A DNA stretch of 64,000 bases from NCBI RefSeq assembly GCF_003171515.1, contig NC_089392.1:1860001-1924000 (forward strand), read 5' to 3'. Below, piece by piece: positions 12,012 to 25,138 of this stretch (positions are counted from its first letter, which is position 1; every line of letters begins with the position of its first letter). Made by a program: the position numbers and the translations under genes. The DNA comes from Pyrenophora tritici-repentis. Taxonomy: Eukaryota; Ascomycota; Dothideomycetes; Pleosporales; Pleosporaceae. Under the pieces are notes generated by a model. That model was not told the origin of the DNA, searched no databases, and worked only from the letters and a program-made list of their open reading frames with translations.

Positions 12012-13283
12012 ATGAAGGTATACAATACACTAGCAGCCTGCTTGGCTATTCTCAGCTTCACATCAGCCCTTCCACAGACAACGAAACATGGAGCCCAGCC
12101 ACTTTCGCTGCAAATGGCCCAGTCCATCATGTCTCGCAAGCAAGGCGTCTTGGCCAACATGAGCGAAGTTTCCGCTCTACTCCAAGCTGGTTTCACTCAA
12201 AAAGCATTCCATGCAATCGTTCTTCAACATCCGGAACACAAGTCCCAATTTAACGCGTACATCGCCAAGAGCATTGATTCCGTGGTTCCAGTCGTCTCCA
12301 ATGCAACACGCGACGTCAGTCTCCCGATGGATCGACTAAGCAATGGAAACGAGTTACTACGCGTCTACACAGAACCCGGAAAAGCAAATTACCAAAAAGC
12401 GCTGCATGCGCTGCGAAAGAGCATAGATCTACAACCCAGAAACGCGCAGCATGGGCTTTGGTACTACGTATATCCGTATTGGAGCTATCTGGACGGCATG
12501 TACAGTTTTGCTCCCTTCATGACTGCATACGCCAAAACCTGCGACAACTCGGCTTCTGGGGTTGACGACGTGGTGTTGCAGATAGATCTTCTCTGGCAGC
12601 ACTGCTACGACCACAAGACTGGCCTTTTAGTCCACGGTTACGATGCCAGTAGGAAGGCTGTATGGGTAACCAGCACTGTCACAGGCGCAAGCCCGCATGT
12701 TTGGGGCCGAAGTCTGGGATGGTATTGTATGGCACTCATCGACACATTCGAGCTACTCCCAACCACCGCCCACACCGCCCGCGCATACATGGCCGACCGC
12801 TTCCAGGAGCTAATGGAGGCGGTTGGACGTGCTGTTGACGCCGAGACGGGTGCGTGGTGGCAGGTTATGGATCAGCCGGGGCGGAAGGGGAATTACATTG
12901 AGAGTAGTGCGAGTAGTATGTTTGTGTATTCGATGCTCAAGGGTCTTCGTCTAGGCGTCCTATCTCCGCAGACAGCATTCAATTCTACTGGCCCTTCGGG
13001 GGCTAGTCGGTCGGTTATCAGAGATACGGCGACGAGAGCATACGAGTACATTGCCAAGACTTTTGTCGTAGAGAATGGTACTGCACTGGGGTGGAATGGA
13101 ACCGTGGGTGTATGCAGTTTGAACTCGACTGCGACGTTTGAAGTGAGTATTCCTGGACAATGGATACTGGGGCCGATGCTAAGATGATGACAGTACTATG
13201 TCGGACGACCACTTGTCTACAATAGCGTTCTCGGTTCTGCTGCGTTTGTGTTGGCAAGCTTGGAATACGAGAGATTGACCTAG
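12012..13283 (+). CDS. Secreted GH105 unsaturated rhamnogalacturonyl hydrolase
   Basis: Model join(12012..13142, 13194..13283), 406 residues, a usual length for the family. GH105 enzymes take the unsaturated galacturonic residue off pectin fragments left by rhamnogalacturonan lyases. The (alpha/alpha)6-barrel motifs are clear: YWSYLDGMYSFAPF, HVWGRSLGWYCMAL, TGAWWQVMDQPG and YIESSASSMFVYS. The N-terminus is a signal peptide (about residues 1-19, hydrophobic core then SFTSALP), so the enzyme is exported. The second exon restores TFEYYVGRPLVYN, the conserved C-terminal strand of the family, which supports the intron call. The gene stands alone, without neighbouring pectin-degrading genes. Confidence 0.92.
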
Positions 13284-14107
13284 TTTTGAGGATATAAAAC
13301 AAGGTGTTGAGAACAAGCAAGTTGGACTTGGAAGGCGTAATCGTGCATGTGCATGTCTACTTTGGTGTTGTGCATGCTATAGCGCATGGGTCGCCTGCCA
13401 TCAGAGGCGCGGGGTTGCTTGACAGGGCAAAGGCCAAGATGCCATTCGCTGATTGCGCACATGTAGCCGTAATGACAACCATGTGTCTTCTGCATGAAGT
13501 ACGCGGACGGAGTCGTGGATCAACGTGGTGATGTACGTAGGCGTGGGTGTTCCCGAGCCATACAAGGTAAGGCGCCACAGCCTGGGCTGCAAGATAACAG
13601 CGTCTCAGCCACCTCGTCAACAACTGGACTCGGAGACTCGACGCCCCTAGGCTAGAGAGACTCCCGGAGGCTTTGGCGATCGGGAACCAGCACGATCGCC
13701 TGATCTCATTTGCATTATTATTATTGTGGCAGGGAACGTGCATGCAGACCTGTTCAGTCCGGTTTTGGGCGGCTGCACCAGCACACCTAGTGGGCCATCA
13801 AACATCACACCGTCCACGTTGCCAGCACTGCAACTCCACCCAACATTCAACCCTTATGGGGTGGCAGCTCTCACCATAACTCACCTATACACTCGTTGCC
13901 TGTAGCCCCGTGACCCCGACATCCCTCACTGACGCCTCGCAAGGAGAGGCACAGCGTGAGGAGATAGCATTTTCGGCGTAACTCTAGAAACCGCCGCCAG
14001 CCACATAGGTGCAAAACACCAAAACACCACCTCTGCCAGTGTCTTGTCAATCGCTAGCCCCCTCGTCCCCGCGACGCCCGTTGCAGCGCCAATGATTGCG
14101 GGACTCG
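13284..14107. other. Intergenic, no gene seen
   Basis: This lies between the GH105 gene and the RhoGEF-like gene. Minus-strand frames of up to about 130 codons occur but are Cys/Ala/Ser-rich and show no motif. Confidence 0.5.
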
Positions 14108-17100
14108 ATGCCCGCATCCCCCCGGCCCAGTGACCCTGAAAGCTCGGCTGAGCAGAAAAGAAATGGCACGCCAGGCAAGAATATGGGTGCGACGGACAAA
14201 CAGACCGGCATGGACGGCAAGGACTTTGCCAAGGCAATTGGCATCAACAAGCCCGCCAACGTGCGCGATAAGATAAAGCGATGGCAGCAAGACGTAGACC
14301 CGGACGCGGCGGGCGCAGACAAGGCGGGCGCATCCTCTCCCAAGACGACGCCCTCAACGCCCACCCCCAAGGCAAAGGCTCTGGATGACAAGCCCAACTG
14401 GACGCCTTCACACGAGCGGGGGAAGTCGGTCGGCGCCAGTCCAGAGCGGCCGAATAGCGCAAAGAAGACACCCGCCACCCATAATGAACTCGATGAAGAC
14501 CTACTCTCGGCAACGGCGCCTAAGAAGCGCGTCATCAGCGACTCGCACTGGCGCAAGCAGTCGCCGACCAAGGAAGCCGGTCGCCCACAGCCAAAGACGA
14601 TACCAAATGCCTGGGTGCGCCCCTCCCGCATCGTTCCCAAGAAGCCCGCGAGCCCGGAGCTCAAGCCCATTGTACACACCACACCACAACAGAATCCTCT
14701 CCTACCGTTTGCCGAATATGTCGGCAGGAGCACCGGACAGACGAGACCCCTACCAAAGCAGCGCCGACCATCGAAGCCCTCGAGCTCAGGGAGCGACCAC
14801 CGACCGACAAGCAGCGGCGCAGGAAGCGGAAAGGGAGCCAAGACGAGCGAGACGGCTGGCAAGCCAAAGTCGCCGCAACCCCCGAAAGAGAAGATGGAAA
14901 TTGTGCGGATGCGACCCAGCCGGCGGCGTGCGCGGACATCACCACGGGGGTCACTATCGGCAGAAGACCTCGCGCGATACCCTCGGAGACCAGGACGTGT
15001 GTCGGACACAGCGCTGAGCGAGGACCTCAACAATCTTGTCACAGTCGAGTACGCAGAGAGCGGAGTTACATCGGCACTGGAGAGCCGAATAACATCACCG
15101 CGAGACGATGAGCTGCGAGAAAGACGGCGAAGACGGCGACCGAGAAGCCAGGGCGACCGTGCCGCCGACGAAGCGCTCAGACAACCACCGAAAATCTCAC
15201 GAAGAAAGAGCCGCAGGTCCTATCCTAGGACCGAAGAGGAAGCAGCTGCGCCATTGATTGTGCCAGTTGCTCCAGAGACATCCCCAACGAAGCCGTCGGG
15301 AAGCCGCTTAGAAGCCTGGCTCAGTAGCACCCCAGACCCGTTGGATGAACCCAAACCTCGTCGCAGGCGGAGTAGGCGGAGATCGAAGGAATCTCTGTCG
15401 AGCGTAGACCTACCGTTGAAAGCTGCGCAGTCCGAAGTCACTGTATCCACCGACGTAACACAAGAGGAGCCCGTCAAGAAGTCGCCTTCGCGTCGCAGGC
15501 GGAGGTCCAAGGACTCCGTTTCTTCTCTCGATCTCCCTGCCGAGGCCGACAAATCAGAGGTCTCTACATCCACAAGAGCAACACAGGATGAACCCGTCAA
15601 GGAGTCAAGCCGCAGGCGGAAGTCGAAAGACTCGGTATCTTCTCCCGAGCAGCCATCCAAGTCAGAGGTCAGTGCATCCACTGAGACCACGCGGGATGAG
15701 CAGGCTACGAAATCGCGCCGCAGCAGTAGTGGTAGCAGCCGTCGACGGCGCCGACAGTCCAGTCGCGAGATGACGGTAGATACTCAGGACCTGGAAGAAG
15801 CCCCATCGACCATCATCTCAGACACCACCACCGAGATAACTACACAGGATCAAGATAGCGAAATATCAGTCACTCCAACTCCATCACTGAAGCGACGTGG
15901 TGCAAGGCGCAGTCAATATTCGCCCACCAAAGGCCGATCCATGTCCTCTCCTCTTCGCGAGTCCACGTCAATAGACGACATGCCCAAGGACGACTTTTTG
16001 GATCTAGAAACAGCGTCGAGGAAGCCTTCTTCCTCCGCCGACACAGCTTCTATTGACCTCATGCCACTGCCATTACGACCGCGCCAAATCCTAGGTCCGC
16101 GCATGTACCCTACCAGTGGCAAACGCCTTTCAACTATTGTTTCTGCCGATTCGTATGGAACGAGAAGAAAATCATCGCGGCGCTCAAAGGCTTCAGGCTC
16201 AGATACCGTGACGGACATCACAGATGATACTATATCTGTCTCGCGAGCACCTCCATCAGAAGTTGGTTCCTACTTTAACCCCGAAACCTCGACCATTATC
16301 AGTCGCCAAAGTACCAGAAGAAGAAAGCTCGCCCGCCATGCAGATCTTATTTCCGTGCTATCCATGCCCAAAGCGGGAGGTTCGAAGAGCATCGTCTCTG
16401 CTCGCAGTATCCGTACTAACAGAAGTCGCCTGGCAACTGCCACCATTGAGGACATCATGCAAGAGCTCTCTTCCGATGAAGCCAAATACATGCGAGAGCT
16501 TCGCACCCTCGTTGACGGTGTCATTCCTGTCCTCCTCAGCTGCGTTCTCTCCAAGTCTGAGTCCGCCATTGCTGCCGGGCTATTCTCTCGTTCATCAAAG
16601 GCAGACCCAAGTGAGGTTACCAAGCCCATTGTCGATATGGGTGTCTGCCTCGAGAAGCTCAAGAACCTCCACAAACGTGTCCCCAGAGAAGACTCCGATG
16701 AGCTTGTATCCTGGGCTCAAAGTGCACAGCGTGTGTACTCTGATTACATCTCCGTGTGGCGCCTTGGCTTCCAAGATGTCGTAATCAGTCTCGCCCCTGC
16801 AGACGACGACCCATTCAAGCCTGCAAAGGTTGTTAATGGGCCAGAAGATGGTGCGCCCTGGGACGAAGGCATGCCCCGAAACGCTGAAGGATATGTGGTC
16901 AACAGCGAAGGCGAACGTGTTGATGTCGCCTATATGCTCAAGCGTCCACTCGTACGATTAAAGTACCTAGCCAAGACCTTGAAGGTACGTTGGACTTATA
17001 CACTCCTGAAATGGAACAGAATACTAATCCTATCTTAGGGCATCAACCATGTCAAACCGTCTGAACACGTAGAGAAGACGTCGAGCATCTTCCAAGAGCT

Positions 17101-20100
17101 AGTTTCGGCGGCACGCAAACGGTCGAACGACGAGCAGGCCCGCCTTGAGGACGAGGCCGCGGCCAATGTCGATCCCACTCGCGCGCGCGATCCTCGAAGT
17201 CTCGCCCCTCTTGCGGGCGTCCGAGTTGATCCAACACGATGCGTGCGGGCCAGAGATCATTTCGACCTACATCTATATCATTCAACTGGTCAGGAAATGA
17301 GTTGTCGCGTTGAGATATTACTCCGTGACAACGCACCAGGTACGGGACCCGGAGGCGACCTCTTATTCTGCGAAGTCGATCCTACAGGCCGATGGCTGCT
17401 CCTCCCGCCTGTTCAATTGAGCCACGCGTCAGCTCGCAATGGCGACCTCAAGGGCGAAATCATTGTCATGATCCGTGGAAACCAAGCGGACGGATCCGAA
17501 TGGAGCGAACTCATGTCGCTGATATCCGATGACGAGCAAGCCGGATTTGAGTGGGTGCAGATGCTTGGTCTCAACCCCATTCCTCCGCAGATCGCCGAAG
17601 TAAAGAAGAATCCCTATGCACCTGTCAATATGCAACGACCATCGAGCAGTCACGACTCTTCTCAACTTTCAAGTGTAACAGAGTCAACGCTTCCCCAGAA
17701 GAGCAGAACACCAAGTCCTCGTGAAATCGAGATTCCCATTGGTGAACAACATACTGAAGTATCCAAAGTATGGCATTACGACACCTCCGACAAGCGCAAC
17801 AAATCACGCCCTGTGTCACCGATTACGACACCAAGCCGCGATAGTTCCTTCACGAGCGAGAAATATGACGGGAAAGAGCCGACCACACCCATTGAATCCA
17901 TGTACACGGCGGATCAACTTCAGAACGACCCCGATCAAACACCACGCGGCTTTGACGAAGCAGTTCGGGTTGCCAACACTGGTTCTCCTTCGAGCCTGAA
18001 GCGAACAAGGGCAAAGAGGCTGTCAAGAAATCCCACCTCTTCACCAACGTCAGCACGAGCCTCCCGACAGATTACGCTTGAAGACCCGGTCGAACTTGAG
18101 AACCCTAAGCCCGTAGTTGAGAGCCCCAAGCCACGTAGGAAATCTACCAAGCGACGACCCCAATCACTTCCTGCCTCGGCGGTTTCGCAGTCGAACAAGG
18201 GCTACAGTGTCTGGATGCCAACCTCTGAAGTCGATGATGACTCTGATGAATCCGAAGCAGACAATCGTACCATTACAGATTCAGAGATTTCGCCACCAGG
18301 CTCTCCACCATCTCCTCAACGTCCTCAAGCCCATAGGCGTGTCTCTTCTGTACCTTCGCTAGAGCTGCCCAGTATCCCAAGGCAAAGGAAGTCAAGTGGG
18401 CAATCAACACCGGCCCGCGATTCAGAAGTGGACGTCACATACGCACACGAGAAGCCAAGCTCCGCGCCGTCAAAGTTGCAAAAGAAGAGTCGCGACATTG
18501 TCCTTGATGACATCGAGGAGCCCCAAGTAGAGCGTGAGGGACCACCGCCGACCCCGCCACATCGATCACCTAGTCCGGCAACGCCTGTGACACTGAAGGG
18601 AAGCAAGACACCTATCCTTACTCCGCTACTACCTGGATTCAAGGGCAAACGACGCTCATCATCACCCTTGAAGCACGAGTATGAGCCATCGACTTGCACA
18701 GAAGAGTCGAGTGAAAGTGAAAGCGAGAGCGAGGAAGATACACACTCCGAAGGCGAAAAAGAGGAGGGGTCCGAGGAGAGCCTTACTTCCGAATCATCAG
18801 AAGACGAACTGGATGACGATGTGCCCATGCCGCTGATGCCAATTGGGTATATTGGACCTCGCGGATACAGCTCACGTCCGTTTATCACAGGAAGGGAAGC
18901 AAGCCGCCCGAAAACAGCAGAAAAGGCAGAAGATGAGCCCAAGGATTTTACAAAGGTTTCTCCTCCTGGGTCGATTTACACCCTTCCCAACGGCACCATC
19001 ACACCATCTCAATCCGCGTCAAACACGCCCTACCGAGCTGTTCCTCGAAACTCTGCAAAAGCTTCCAGGACCATCGCATCCCTCTTTGCTTGGTCTGAGG
19101 CTGGCCGATGGGACAGCTTGCACCCAGACGAATGTAGCATTGTCGTCACGCCAGGAAAGATTGAAGTCTATGAGATCTCAATCAACCACTCAAAACCCTT
19201 CCTGGCCGACGGCGACGAGATCATCACGCCTGAGGGAGGTGCTCCCCTTATTGCGGTTGAGCTTACCCCTCTTGTACCGCTGCGAAAGTCAACGGCCATT
19301 GATATTTCCATTCGATCACCGCCCACTGGAGAATCGCGCATCAAAGCCGGCAACAACATCATGTTGAGGAGTCGCAGTGCAGCTGAATGCTCGCAATTGT
19401 ACGCCATGATCAACCAGTCGCGTATCAATAACCCTACGTACATTGCACTTCAGAATGCACGCGGACCCTATGGACAATCAAGCTGGGCCGAGGCGATGGA
19501 CCAGCGCAACGCAGCCAGGACAAGTGCAGAATCGTCATCAGGATGGCTTGGAGGAACGTTGGGCAGGAGAAGCAGCTACCGCAAGTCAAGCACACGCGCG
19601 GCCTCCATCTCCGCCGCCACCGAGTCGTCCGTAGGAACCATGAACTCTGCGCTCCGCTCAGCCCTAGGCCGCTTCTCCTTTGGCAAGAGCGGTATCTTCA
19701 GCATCCGCAACTCAACCCTCGGATCCCGCAGCTCAGGTTCCTTCGACAGCGGCTCCCGACCCGGCTCCGGCGCCTCAACACCCACAGGCGACATGACGCG
19801 CGCCCCCGGTGCACCAGCCGGCATCACAAATACAAAATGCCGCCTCTACGAGCGAGAGTCTCTTAAGAAATGGCGTGACATGGGTGGCGCAAGACTAACG
19901 ATTATGCTGCCTTCCCCCAACCCAAGCGTACCTTCCTCGCCCACAAACTCGCGCCAACGCGCCCCCGGCACGAGGGATCATAGACAAGAGCGCCGTATCC
20001 TACTCACCGGCAAGAAAATGGGTGAAGTTCTGCTCGACGTTACGCTTTCGGAAACTTGCTTCGAGCGCGTCGCGCGCAGTGGTATCGCAGTTAGCGTATG

Positions 20101-20251
20101 GGAGGATCACGTTGATGAAGATGGTCAGGTTGGTGGTGTGGGCAAGACGGGTGGTGTGTTGGGTGCGAGGGCCAGGGTGTTCATGATTCAGATGAAGAGT
20201 GAGAGGGAGTGTGCGTATTGCTTCAGTTTGTTGGGCAAACTGAGGTACTAA
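14108..20251 (+). CDS. RhoGEF-like (Dbl homology) protein with long disordered arms
   Basis: Model join(14108..16984, 17039..20251), 2029 residues, one 54-base intron. The start is the ATG of MPASPRPSD; the frame extends upstream only to a TTG. Residues 1 to about 770 are Arg/Ser/Pro-rich and disordered. A Dbl-homology-like helical domain follows at about 775-965, with a DEAKYMRELRTLV start and the closing LKRPLVRLKYLAKTLKGI, whose two halves are joined by the intron. A PH-like region follows at about 1040-1135 (DHFDLHLYHSTG to FEWVQMLGL), and a second PH-like block at about 1650-1770. An acidic Glu/Ser patch lies at about 1515-1555. RhoGEFs load GTP on Rho GTPases that control polarity and wall growth. 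The DH domain is divergent, so activity is inferred. Confidence 0.8.
15361..15720 (+). repeat. Three imperfect tandem repeats inside the RhoGEF-like gene
   Basis: Within residues of about 418-538 a unit of roughly 40 residues recurs three times. Each has a basic run (RRRRSRR, SRRRRRS, SRRRKS), then SKDSVSS or SKESLSS, then a Glu/Thr stretch ending near DEPVK or EEPVK. The unit lies in the disordered N-terminal arm and looks like an internal duplication. Confidence 0.7.
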
Positions 20252-21491
20252 TCTGGGGTTCCGCTGACGATTGGCGGATGATGTCCAGGGAGGTGTGGTG
20301 AGACGACAATGACGACGACGGGGAGGCGCTTGGAGAGGTGACGGATTGCTAAGTATATGCATGATACCTCATCGTCATTTTTCGCATTTTCCTGTTATAT
20401 CCTTTTTTCTTTCTACTCTTCTTTTTATTCTCAAGCGAGGCGTTGGCTACATACATGGAGGGTTTGTGTGCGCGCGTTGTGTGGTATCATCTTTTTCTCA
20501 TCTTTTTCAAAGGGGGTTTTGTTTCATGCGAATACCACACGGGCAGTCAGTCGGTTCTTTTTACGATAAATGTCTTATCATCTTTCGTTCGCGAAGATCA
20601 AATTTGTAATTCGAAGATTATTTTACTTTTTGCTTCGCTTGACTTGGTTTGCTATAGGCTTTTGGTATGATGTACGGCTGGCTTTGTGTGTTATGCTCTT
20701 GATACCAGATAGACGGCGGGGTGCGGATAATGGCTGATGGGTCGCGTGGGAGGGGCACGTGGGAGGGGACGGTGGTATGTATAGCAAGCTTCTGGTGTAT
20801 ATATGTAGCTGAGGATTGAGTGCATATATGATTTTCTGACATTCAGTTCTGTCGATTTACGTATGGGAAGTTCTTCTTCTCTCTTCCACAGGAAGAATCC
20901 TGACTCTATGAGATATGAGAGTGAATGAACATAGGTTCTTGTACATGGTGTGCTCCTGACCGCGACCTGCTGCTTTATTACATCACAGCTATTCTTTATA
21001 TAGCCAAACTTTTTCGGGGAAAAGTCTTATATCAATATCAAGCTCTTGCTTCCGCGCCACTATACATGGTTACCTAAACCGACAATAATCACCCACTCAC
21101 CTGCTTTTCACCGAAGCAGCGCTGTGCTAACTTTTCATTGACCCCCGCACTTTTCACTTTCACTCGTTCCCACGCGGGACCAGATGGAATCTCGCAATCT
21201 AATCAGCACGTGGTTGGCTTAGTAAAGCAAGCCAGTAGCACGTGTTTGGTTGCCACAAGGTATAAGTTCCAGCGCAGTAGTGTTCCAACCAACACCACAT
21301 TACCCCCCAATTGACTGACACCCCACGTCTGTCATTCTTACATCTGTCTACGGTCAAGTTAGGTGTCGCAACTCAGTGCCCGACCACATAAAGCTCAAGT
21401 AGATAGCTACAATCTCCACTACATCGCATAGCGACACAATCGAAGGCACTACGACATCAACACAACTCAGCGCCCAGCACCAGCAAGCAGA
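20252..21491. other. Intergenic with pyrimidine-rich and AT-rich parts
   Basis: The first part (20390-20640) is T-rich and probably the 3' flank of the RhoGEF-like gene. The second part (21180-21490) is the likely promoter and leader of the next gene. No coding signal is seen. Confidence 0.5.
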
Positions 21492-22302
21492 ATGGCCCAT
21501 ACACAGCCGCAACCGCAACCGACCCTCCTACTCTCAGCCCCTCACCTTCCCCTCGCAACCGCCCTAACTTCCACCGTCCCCCTTCCCGCCCTCGCAGTAA
21601 TCCAATGGTGCGTCTTCGAAAACCGGAATCGATCTGAGGTCATGGCTCTTTACAACGCCTCCGGCTACGGAACGCATTACACGCCCTCTGGAGTCTACAA
21701 GATCATGCGCAAGTATGGTCCGATTTGGTTCAATGAACAACAGGTACGCCGACCATGGGGGCTGTATTTTTCTGAGGAGAAGGCGGAGTTGATACGGAGG
21801 GGGTGGGGGAAGGATGATTTGGTCATGGCAGGAGCGGGAGGAGTGGCAGATGAGATGGTGGTTGATCCATTGGCGGGGTGGGTGGCGGGACCTGGAAAGA
21901 AACGGGTGAGGCGTTCGAGGGTGGTGAGGTTTGAGGAGGAGGATGATGAGAGCACTGCGGGTGCGAGCTCGGGTATGTTGATTTTCCAATCTGTTTCTGT
22001 CGCTGGATGGCTAACTTTGAGCAGCAGAATCTTCTAGGAGCGAGAGTCCGGTTTCCGACCATCGGTCTTTCGAGAGTCCATCTGTTGAAGATCATCCAGT
22101 TGTCCACCAAGATATTGGGGTGCCCATACCCGAGGAGCTTAAAGTAGCGATCCAAGAAAAGCACAACGAGTGGTTGGAAGCAAACAAGACGGGGAGAGCG
22201 GATATTGCAGATCCACTGGAGGAGCAGTTGGCAGATCTGGAGAGGCAAGCGATGGAGGTTAATGCTGGAGAGTTCATCGTGTATAAGTTCGGCCCCGGCT
22301 AA
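21492..22302 (+). CDS. Conserved-looking protein of unknown function
   Basis: Model join(21492..21972, 22025..22302), 252 residues. I do not recognise the family. The first third has an ordered segment (ALAVIQWCVFENRNRSEVMALYNASG, shown here as its first 20 residues: ALAVIQWCVFENRNRSEVMA, then YTPSGVYKIMRKYG) that could be a small helical DNA- or protein-binding fold. A basic cluster, KKRVRRSRVVRF, follows and could be a nuclear signal. The C-terminal exon is acidic and ends in a predicted coiled coil (ELKVAIQEKHNEW, LEEQLADLERQAMEV). The intron has tandem acceptors (CAGCAG at 22022-22027) that would include or skip one residue. No signal peptide is seen. Confidence 0.75.
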
Positions 22303-22448
22303 AGCGAAGGCGGGTATGAAATTGCATAGCCGACGCGCAGTATATCCGTCATCTACAGCGATTTATGTACGGTCTATAAACGGAATATAATACCATCTGC
22401 TCATCCACTTTTATTCATACTAACACTCACGCTTACTTCCCCCGAATA

Positions 22449-23652
22449 ATGGCTACGTCACACACAACACTATTGTCCAAAGCGCGCGAGCACAGTCAGA
22501 CTCTGAACATTTGTCTTCCATGTGACAAAGCGCTTTTGGCCTGTACCGCGCCCTTAGTATAGTGCAGATCATTGAGCGCTTCCTCCAGATCACCAACTCT
22601 TACTTGAGTTTCCACTTGCAACGCGAACCACTGCTCCATACAACACAAAAACATGGAGAAAAACAAGGGAACTAACCAAAAGTTTATTAGGGACGATATA
22701 CGCACGCACTGGAGACGGCAAGCAAGCGCAAGCCCCAGGCGGCTACGTCGTCTGCCGCCAGCGACGGTCCACCTAATTCCGCGCAGGACGCCACAAACGA
22801 GGTGGAAATCATAGAGGATAGCGACGAGATTGAAGGCGGTCAGTCGGCAAAGAAGTCGAAGACTACAGCTCGTAAGACCGACTTGAACACAAAAGACGAC
22901 AACACTCATAGACTAGGAGAAACCGTCGCAGAGCAGTATACACAGGCCGAGACAAAACATTTCTATGACCACATCAATAGCCTCACGGACTGGTCTTCTA
23001 ACCAGACAGCTGCTAGAAATATACGCGATTGGCGCTGCGGGTCGATGTGGAGGGCATTTCCTGGAAGGAGTGCTGCGCCAGATGGGTATCAAAAGTATAT
23101 GCGAACATGAAAAGCTCGGGAGTGAAAATAACGATATCTGAATCTGGTATTAAACTCGCATACAATAATCATGTCACCCAGTTTTACGATGAGAAGGGAA
23201 TTGCCCTCATGCCGCTCAGGGATCGGAGGTACTGCCGGAAGTTCGCAGCTGACGCAAAGCCATCGTCCAAAAAGCCCAAGAATCTTTCTAAATCATTGGC
23301 AACCCCTGGGTTGCCTGGTGTGCTGCCATGCAGAACCGACCTCTTTGTCATGTCCGTGACCCGCATTATGATCAGCCCTGGATTACAGCATCGACCTGGG
23401 CCTCACACCGGAGATCCAGGTCCAGGTCCAGCCTCGCGCACTCAGGAAAAGGCAAAACTCGTCCGTCTTCTCGCCGATAAGCAGTGGCTAAGCGGGCGAA
23501 ACACATTTATCTTCAACTTTGATAGGAAGACCAAGGATCCCGGCCAGCGGAGACGGTCCCTGAGATCGAAGTGGGCGATCCAGATGCGGAGATTCAGCGG
23601 TTCAAGGTTCAAGGTTCATCGCGCGAGCAGTAAGGTCCTTAGTTTCAAATAA
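22449..23652 (+). pseudogene. Probable frameshifted gene, unknown function
   Basis: I do not recognise the product. A possible first exon runs 22449-22556. A donor GTATAG and an ACTAAC branch followed by TTATTAG would join it to 22691. From there a Lys/Ser-rich frame with an acidic patch (EIIEDSDEIEGG) stays open to 23110. Near 23020-23030 the protein-like reading moves to another frame: ARNIRD should continue as LALRVDVEGISWKECCARW, which needs one extra T in GATTGGCG. That second frame is open to 23652, but its last 100 residues look less protein-like. Either the gene is decayed or the assembly lost one base. The first-exon call is weak. Confidence 0.35.
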
Positions 23653-25138
23653 CAGGCTGGAGATACCTGCCGCAAACGTCCCGGTCGTTCTATACTGAGC
23701 CGCGAACTTGCAGTGCAGCACTGGTCCTTCATTCGCGACGCACTGGTCGCGGTCGCGCTCGAGGTTCCACTCACCCTCCGCGGTCACGGAGCCGATTGAG
23801 GGGTGTGTTTAGGTATACGAAGCGTAAAGAATGGGGGATATTGAGACCAGGGGATGTCGCGGGCTTGGTGTATCTGAGGCAAGGAAAGGGCGCAATCGTT
23901 GTTGCCCGAATTGGTATTTGTTAGTTAGTCATCTGCTTGCGTCATGTCCATGAGAGCCTCGTCCGCGCATGCAGCTCCACCAAGACACCTAGTTGTAGTC
24001 ATACTGGATAGATATGCAGAGAATACATCACCAACAATACTTCCAACGTCGTGCGCACAAAGTTAGATAGATGCACTGACTGTATTCCCCCACCTTGCTC
24101 GAGCATATGCAGCATGTGTAGCATCTGCAACGTAACCTAGAAAATGCCGATACAAAGCTCTAAACGAGCCCGAATTCTCATTACGTATATGTGCATTCCA
24201 AGTCGATTGGTTAATGCTATCAGTACAAGTCAATGTTATGCTTGTACCGGTAGATCTCCTATACGTCCAGGTCATTCCAGAGACGAAGGTGTACAATCAG
24301 TGTCTGCAGGTGTTATACTTTGCACCCAGCGGTTCAGTCTGGGCTGCTCCAATCAATAATATCGTGCACGGCAATTATTTGGCTCTCGTATAGGCTTCGT
24401 AAGGCCACGAAACATGTTTCAACACACGCGATCCGAGGGCACGATTGGGCCACTCCCGATGAACAAACAACTCACGGTAGCTGTTCGTGGTCGACTCAGT
24501 ATGTTTTACAGAAGCCGCCACCCGCTGGTTCTCACAAGGAGTTCTGGAAGGATCCGCCATTCGTCTCACCGTGGGTATCAAGTCCACGCCTTTCGTATCG
24601 TCAGATTTCAATGACATTCTAAGCTTAATTCGAACAGTTTTGGTGTTTTCTGAGTTGTTTCTGAGAATAATCATACGATAGACGTCTGGTAGTCAAAGGT
24701 TATAGCTCGAAGGACGATGTTGTTGCTCTGAGAAAACATAACTGTCTGCGTTCGTGAGTGCAGTCATGAAACAAGCGATGTGCGGAATCCATCTGGCCCA
24801 AGCGATATCAGGCCCATTATAGATGGCGATTAAAGCCCGCAATACGACCGAAGAGGATGATACTCGCGTATTGCAATGAGATTGCGCCATGGGGAAAATG
24901 CTAAGGGGTCATGAAATGTTATGGAAGATGTTGTGACCACAAAGGCGATAGAATATAAGGACAGTGAAGAACTACTCAGTATCGTCAACACTTCAGTTCA
25001 ACCACATTCACTCCCAAGCACCCTAGGACGTTGATCGTCACCGTCACTTTTGTTCAGTTTCATTCATTTTGAGGTTCCCCACTTTCAACACATCCATTAC
25101 CAGGTTTCTGCAAAATTAGTCATTAACAAAGAGTCAAA
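23653..25138. other. Intergenic, no gene seen
   Basis: About 1.5 kb with only short frames (under 110 codons) on both strands and no family motif. The last 200 bases are the promoter and leader of the first NTF2/SnoaL-like gene. Confidence 0.5.
24954..24960 (+). promoter_or_regulatory. TATA-like box of first SnoaL-like gene
   Basis: TATAAGG sits 185 bases before the ATG at 25139. The paralog downstream has the same TATAAGGA core before its start, which supports a shared promoter design. Confidence 0.4.

Noticed and set aside
7002..13283. A metabolic cluster of SDR, amidase, EBP-like protein and GH105.
   Set aside because: There is no backbone synthase, transporter or regulator, and the predicted roles (amide hydrolysis, sterol, pectin) are unrelated, so ordinary neighbours are more likely.
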